Made by a program: the position numbers and the translations under genes | Notes under the pieces: model-generated | Told to the model about the DNA's origin: nothing | Seen by the model: the letters and a program-made list of their open reading frames with translations, nothing else | Database searches by the model: none | Shown: positions 62,272 through 64,000 of the stretch, piece by piece | How positions within the stretch are numbered: the first letter of the stretch is position 1 | How the letters are laid out: each line of letters opens with the position of its first letter | Assembly: GCA_035276685.1 (NCBI GenBank) | Contig: DATELK010000201.1 | Location: 1 to 64,000 of the forward strand | Direction: 5' to 3' | Source of the DNA: JACVRN01 sp035276685 | Lineage (GTDB): Bacteria; Acidobacteriota; Blastocatellia; Pyrinomonadales; Pyrinomonadaceae | DNA: 64,000 nucleotides

Positions 62272-63453
62272 TTACGCAGGCATGTAGAAGCGTGGGACGC
62301 GGGTGCTGATGCCGCAGGTGATTTCGTAGGACAGAGTGCCAGCGGTTCCGGCTATGTCTTCCGCCGGAACTATCAGCTCATTCTCTTCACCAAAGAGCGT
62401 GACCCTGTCGTTGAGCCTCACGTTGGGGATGTCCGTTACGTCTATGAGCGTCAAGTCCATAGAGATGCGGCCCACGACCGAAGCGTACCGGCCGCGCACA
62501 ATCACACGCCCGCGATTGGAGAGGGCGCGCGGGTAGCCGTCGTTATAGCCTATGGGAAGCGTCGCCACCTGCGTGTCGCGCGAAGCCTCGAACGTGCAGC
62601 CGTAGCCCAGTGTCTCGCCCCGCTTCACCCACTTCAAAAGCATCACGCGCGAATGAAGCGACATGACGGGCCTGAGCCGCAGCGGCTCGTCCAGAGGCGG
62701 CAGTATGTCGCGCCACAATCCGTAAAGCACGCCGCCCGGCCTGACCATGTTGCCCCACGACTGAGGATACGCGGACGTGGCGGCAGAGTTGGCGCAGTCT
62801 TCATAAGTAGGATTCAGGCCGCGCTCGCGCAGCACGCCCACCGCATCGCGAAAGCGCGCAAGCTGCTCTTCGGTGAAGCACTTCTGCTGCGGGTCGTCCG
62901 CCGAGGCAAAGTGCGTCATGACTCCGTCAATGCGTACGTTCCTGTAATCGCGTATGGCCTCTAAGAACTCCACGACCCGGTCGTGGCGCACGCCGAGGCG
63001 TCCCATCCCCGTATCAATCTTAAGATGCGCGTCCGCCACTCGTCCCGCGTCACGCGCGGCGCGGTCGAGCGCTTCTATCATGTCCGCGCGGTAGACTACA
63101 GGCACAAGGTTATGGCGCAGGCAAGCCTGCTCCTGCCCGGCCCAGAAGCCGCCGAGGCAGAGTATAGGCTCGCGTATGCCTGCCTCTCTCAGCTCTATGG
63201 CCTCTTCCGGCAGCGCCACGCCGAACCACTCCGCGCCCTCTCTGGACAGGACGCGCGCACACTCCACGGCCCCGTGCCCGTAGGCATCGGCCTTGACGAC
63301 GGCCATGATTTTCACATTGGAGTTAACGCGGCTGCGTACGGCGTGAAAGTTTTCCGCGAGCGCCTGAAGATTTATCTCTGCCCAGGTGGGTCGGCTGGCG
63401 AAGGGCTCCACGTCGCCCGCGACCTTTACCTCTTCTCTGTTCTCATCCGGCAT
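62272..63453 (-). CDS. alr: Alanine racemase
   Basis: 393 residues, fold-type III PLP enzyme that makes D-alanine for peptidoglycan. PLP Lys54 lies in MAVVKADAYGHG, and the catalytic Tyr284 in LGYGCTFEA. SMDLTLIDVTDIP and the late GTAGTLSYEITCGISTRVPRFY are typical. Length is normal. Confidence 0.93.
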   Translation of the reverse strand: MPDENREEVKVAGDVEPFASRPTWAEINLQALAENFHAVRSRVNSNVKIMAVVKADAYGHGAVECARVLSREGAEWFGVALPEEAIELREAGIREPILCLGGFWAGQEQACLRHNLVPVVYRADMIEALDRAARDAGRVADAHLKIDTGMGRLGVRHDRVVEFLEAIRDYRNVRIDGVMTHFASADDPQQKCFTEEQLARFRDAVGVLRERGLNPTYEDCANSAATSAYPQSWGNMVRPGGVLYGLWRDILPPLDEPLRLRPVMSLHSRVMLLKWVKRGETLGYGCTFEASRDTQVATLPIGYNDGYPRALSNRGRVIVRGRYASVVGRISMDLTLIDVTDIPNVRLNDRVTLFGEENELIVPAEDIAGTAGTLSYEITCGISTRVPRFYMPA

Positions 63454-63509
63454 GAACCATTATTGACAACTTGGAGACTTAATTACAAGACTCGAAGCCT
63501 TCGCGGTTG

Positions 63510-63998
63510 CTAACGCTTGAGATGAAACGGAACGCTCGTGACTATCACGCCGCTCCTGAAGAGCAGCGAGCCCTTCAGCATGAGCGAGCTTTGATTATGC
63601 AGAAGCTGCTGCCACCACCTTGCCGGAACGAACTCCGGAAGAACAACCGTCACAAAATCGCTGCCGTGACTGCGCTTCAGCCGGTTGATGTAGCGCAGGA
63701 GCGGGCGCGTCAGCGAGCGATAGGGCGAGGGCAGCACGACCAGCTCAATCCCTTCGCCCCAGCGCTCCCACTTCTCTCGAAGCCTCCGTGTAGCCTCCTC
63801 GTCAAACTCAACGTAAACGGCCCTGACCTCGCTCTGCGTGATGGACTTGGCGTACTCAAGCGCGTGAATAACGCCGCGATGAATGTCAGAGATGGGCACT
63901 ATGACTATGTTCCTGATTTCGTGAAGCGGCTCAAGCCCTTCGGTCGAAAGCTGCCGCGCGACTCCCGCGTAGTGATTACGAATAGCGCGAAACATCAG
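63510..63998 (-). CDS. Cytoplasmic tail of an APC-type permease (partial at window edge)
   Basis: At least 161 residues, open to the window edge. The sequence VIVPISDIHRGVIHALEYAKSITQSEVRAVYVEFDEE and the following PSPYRSLTRPLLRYINRL are typical of the universal-stress-like C-terminal domain of APC amino acid permeases. The membrane part would lie beyond the window. An ATG at 63995 exists, but it would leave out the transporter, so the gene most likely extends past 64000. Confidence 0.6.
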   Translation of the reverse strand: MMFRAIRNHYAGVARQLSTEGLEPLHEIRNIVIVPISDIHRGVIHALEYAKSITQSEVRAVYVEFDEEATRRLREKWERWGEGIELVVLPSPYRSLTRPLLRYINRLKRSHGSDFVTVVLPEFVPARWWQQLLHNQSSLMLKGSLLFRSGVIVTSVPFHLKR

Positions 63999-64000
63999 CA

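Overview
The window looks like a chromosome segment of an Acidobacteriota bacterium, most likely from the Blastocatellia side of the phylum. This is an inference. It rests on a VWA protein of the acidobacterial type, two TonB-domain proteins, an S9 peptidase, the fairly high GC content and the abundance of intergenic palindromes. No rRNA, tRNA, phage, IS element or CRISPR array was seen.

Layout. 1-6.8 kb (minus strand): the 5' part of an FHA-GAF-nucleotide cyclase gene, two related secreted proteins that each follow a long conserved leader RNA, an acyl-CoA synthetase and a VWA protein. 7-26.8 kb (plus strand): a reductive pyrimidine degradation locus (aldehyde dehydrogenase, class III aminotransferase, dihydropyrimidinase, NCS1 transporter, beta-ureidopropionase, PreT, PreA) mixed with peptidases and small secreted proteins, then PEP synthase. 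26.8-35 kb (minus): NAD(P)HX dehydratase, exonuclease III, an M20 peptidase with an OSBS/NSAR-type enolase, a NuiA-type nuclease inhibitor and a very large secreted nuclease. 35.4-41.4 kb (minus): rrf2-sufBCDSU. 41.5-55 kb (minus): a TonB-domain protein, a deaminase-like amidohydrolase, then a long co-directional run yacL-like, ispD, ispF, deoA/pdp, bmp, nupO/P/Q-like ABC genes, PNP, udk, cdd. 55.1-57.4 kb (plus): two AT-rich genes inserted between radA and the yacL-like gene. 57.5-64 kb: radA, gdhA followed by an ArsC/Spx-family gene with an in-frame TGA at the redox cysteine, an encapsulated-ferritin-like gene, tonB, alr and a permease fragment.

How the genes fit together. Much of the window concerns nucleic-acid scavenging. 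A secreted nuclease is paired with a protein inhibitor, an ABC system imports nucleosides, phosphorylases and deaminases release bases and sugars, and a separate locus degrades pyrimidine bases to beta-alanine and beyond.

The main items for a second look are these. (1) Two copies of an apparently structured 5' leader RNA, each with its own promoter, precede two secreted proteins that share a C-terminal cysteine motif. (2) A probable selenoprotein (U-T-K-C) has a SECIS-like hairpin. (3) A NUC1-type nuclease and a NuiA-type inhibitor are neighbours. (4) Several families of short-period palindromes occupy operon junctions and sometimes supply stop codons and C-terminal residues. (5) SufC has Tyr in place of the Walker A Ser/Thr.
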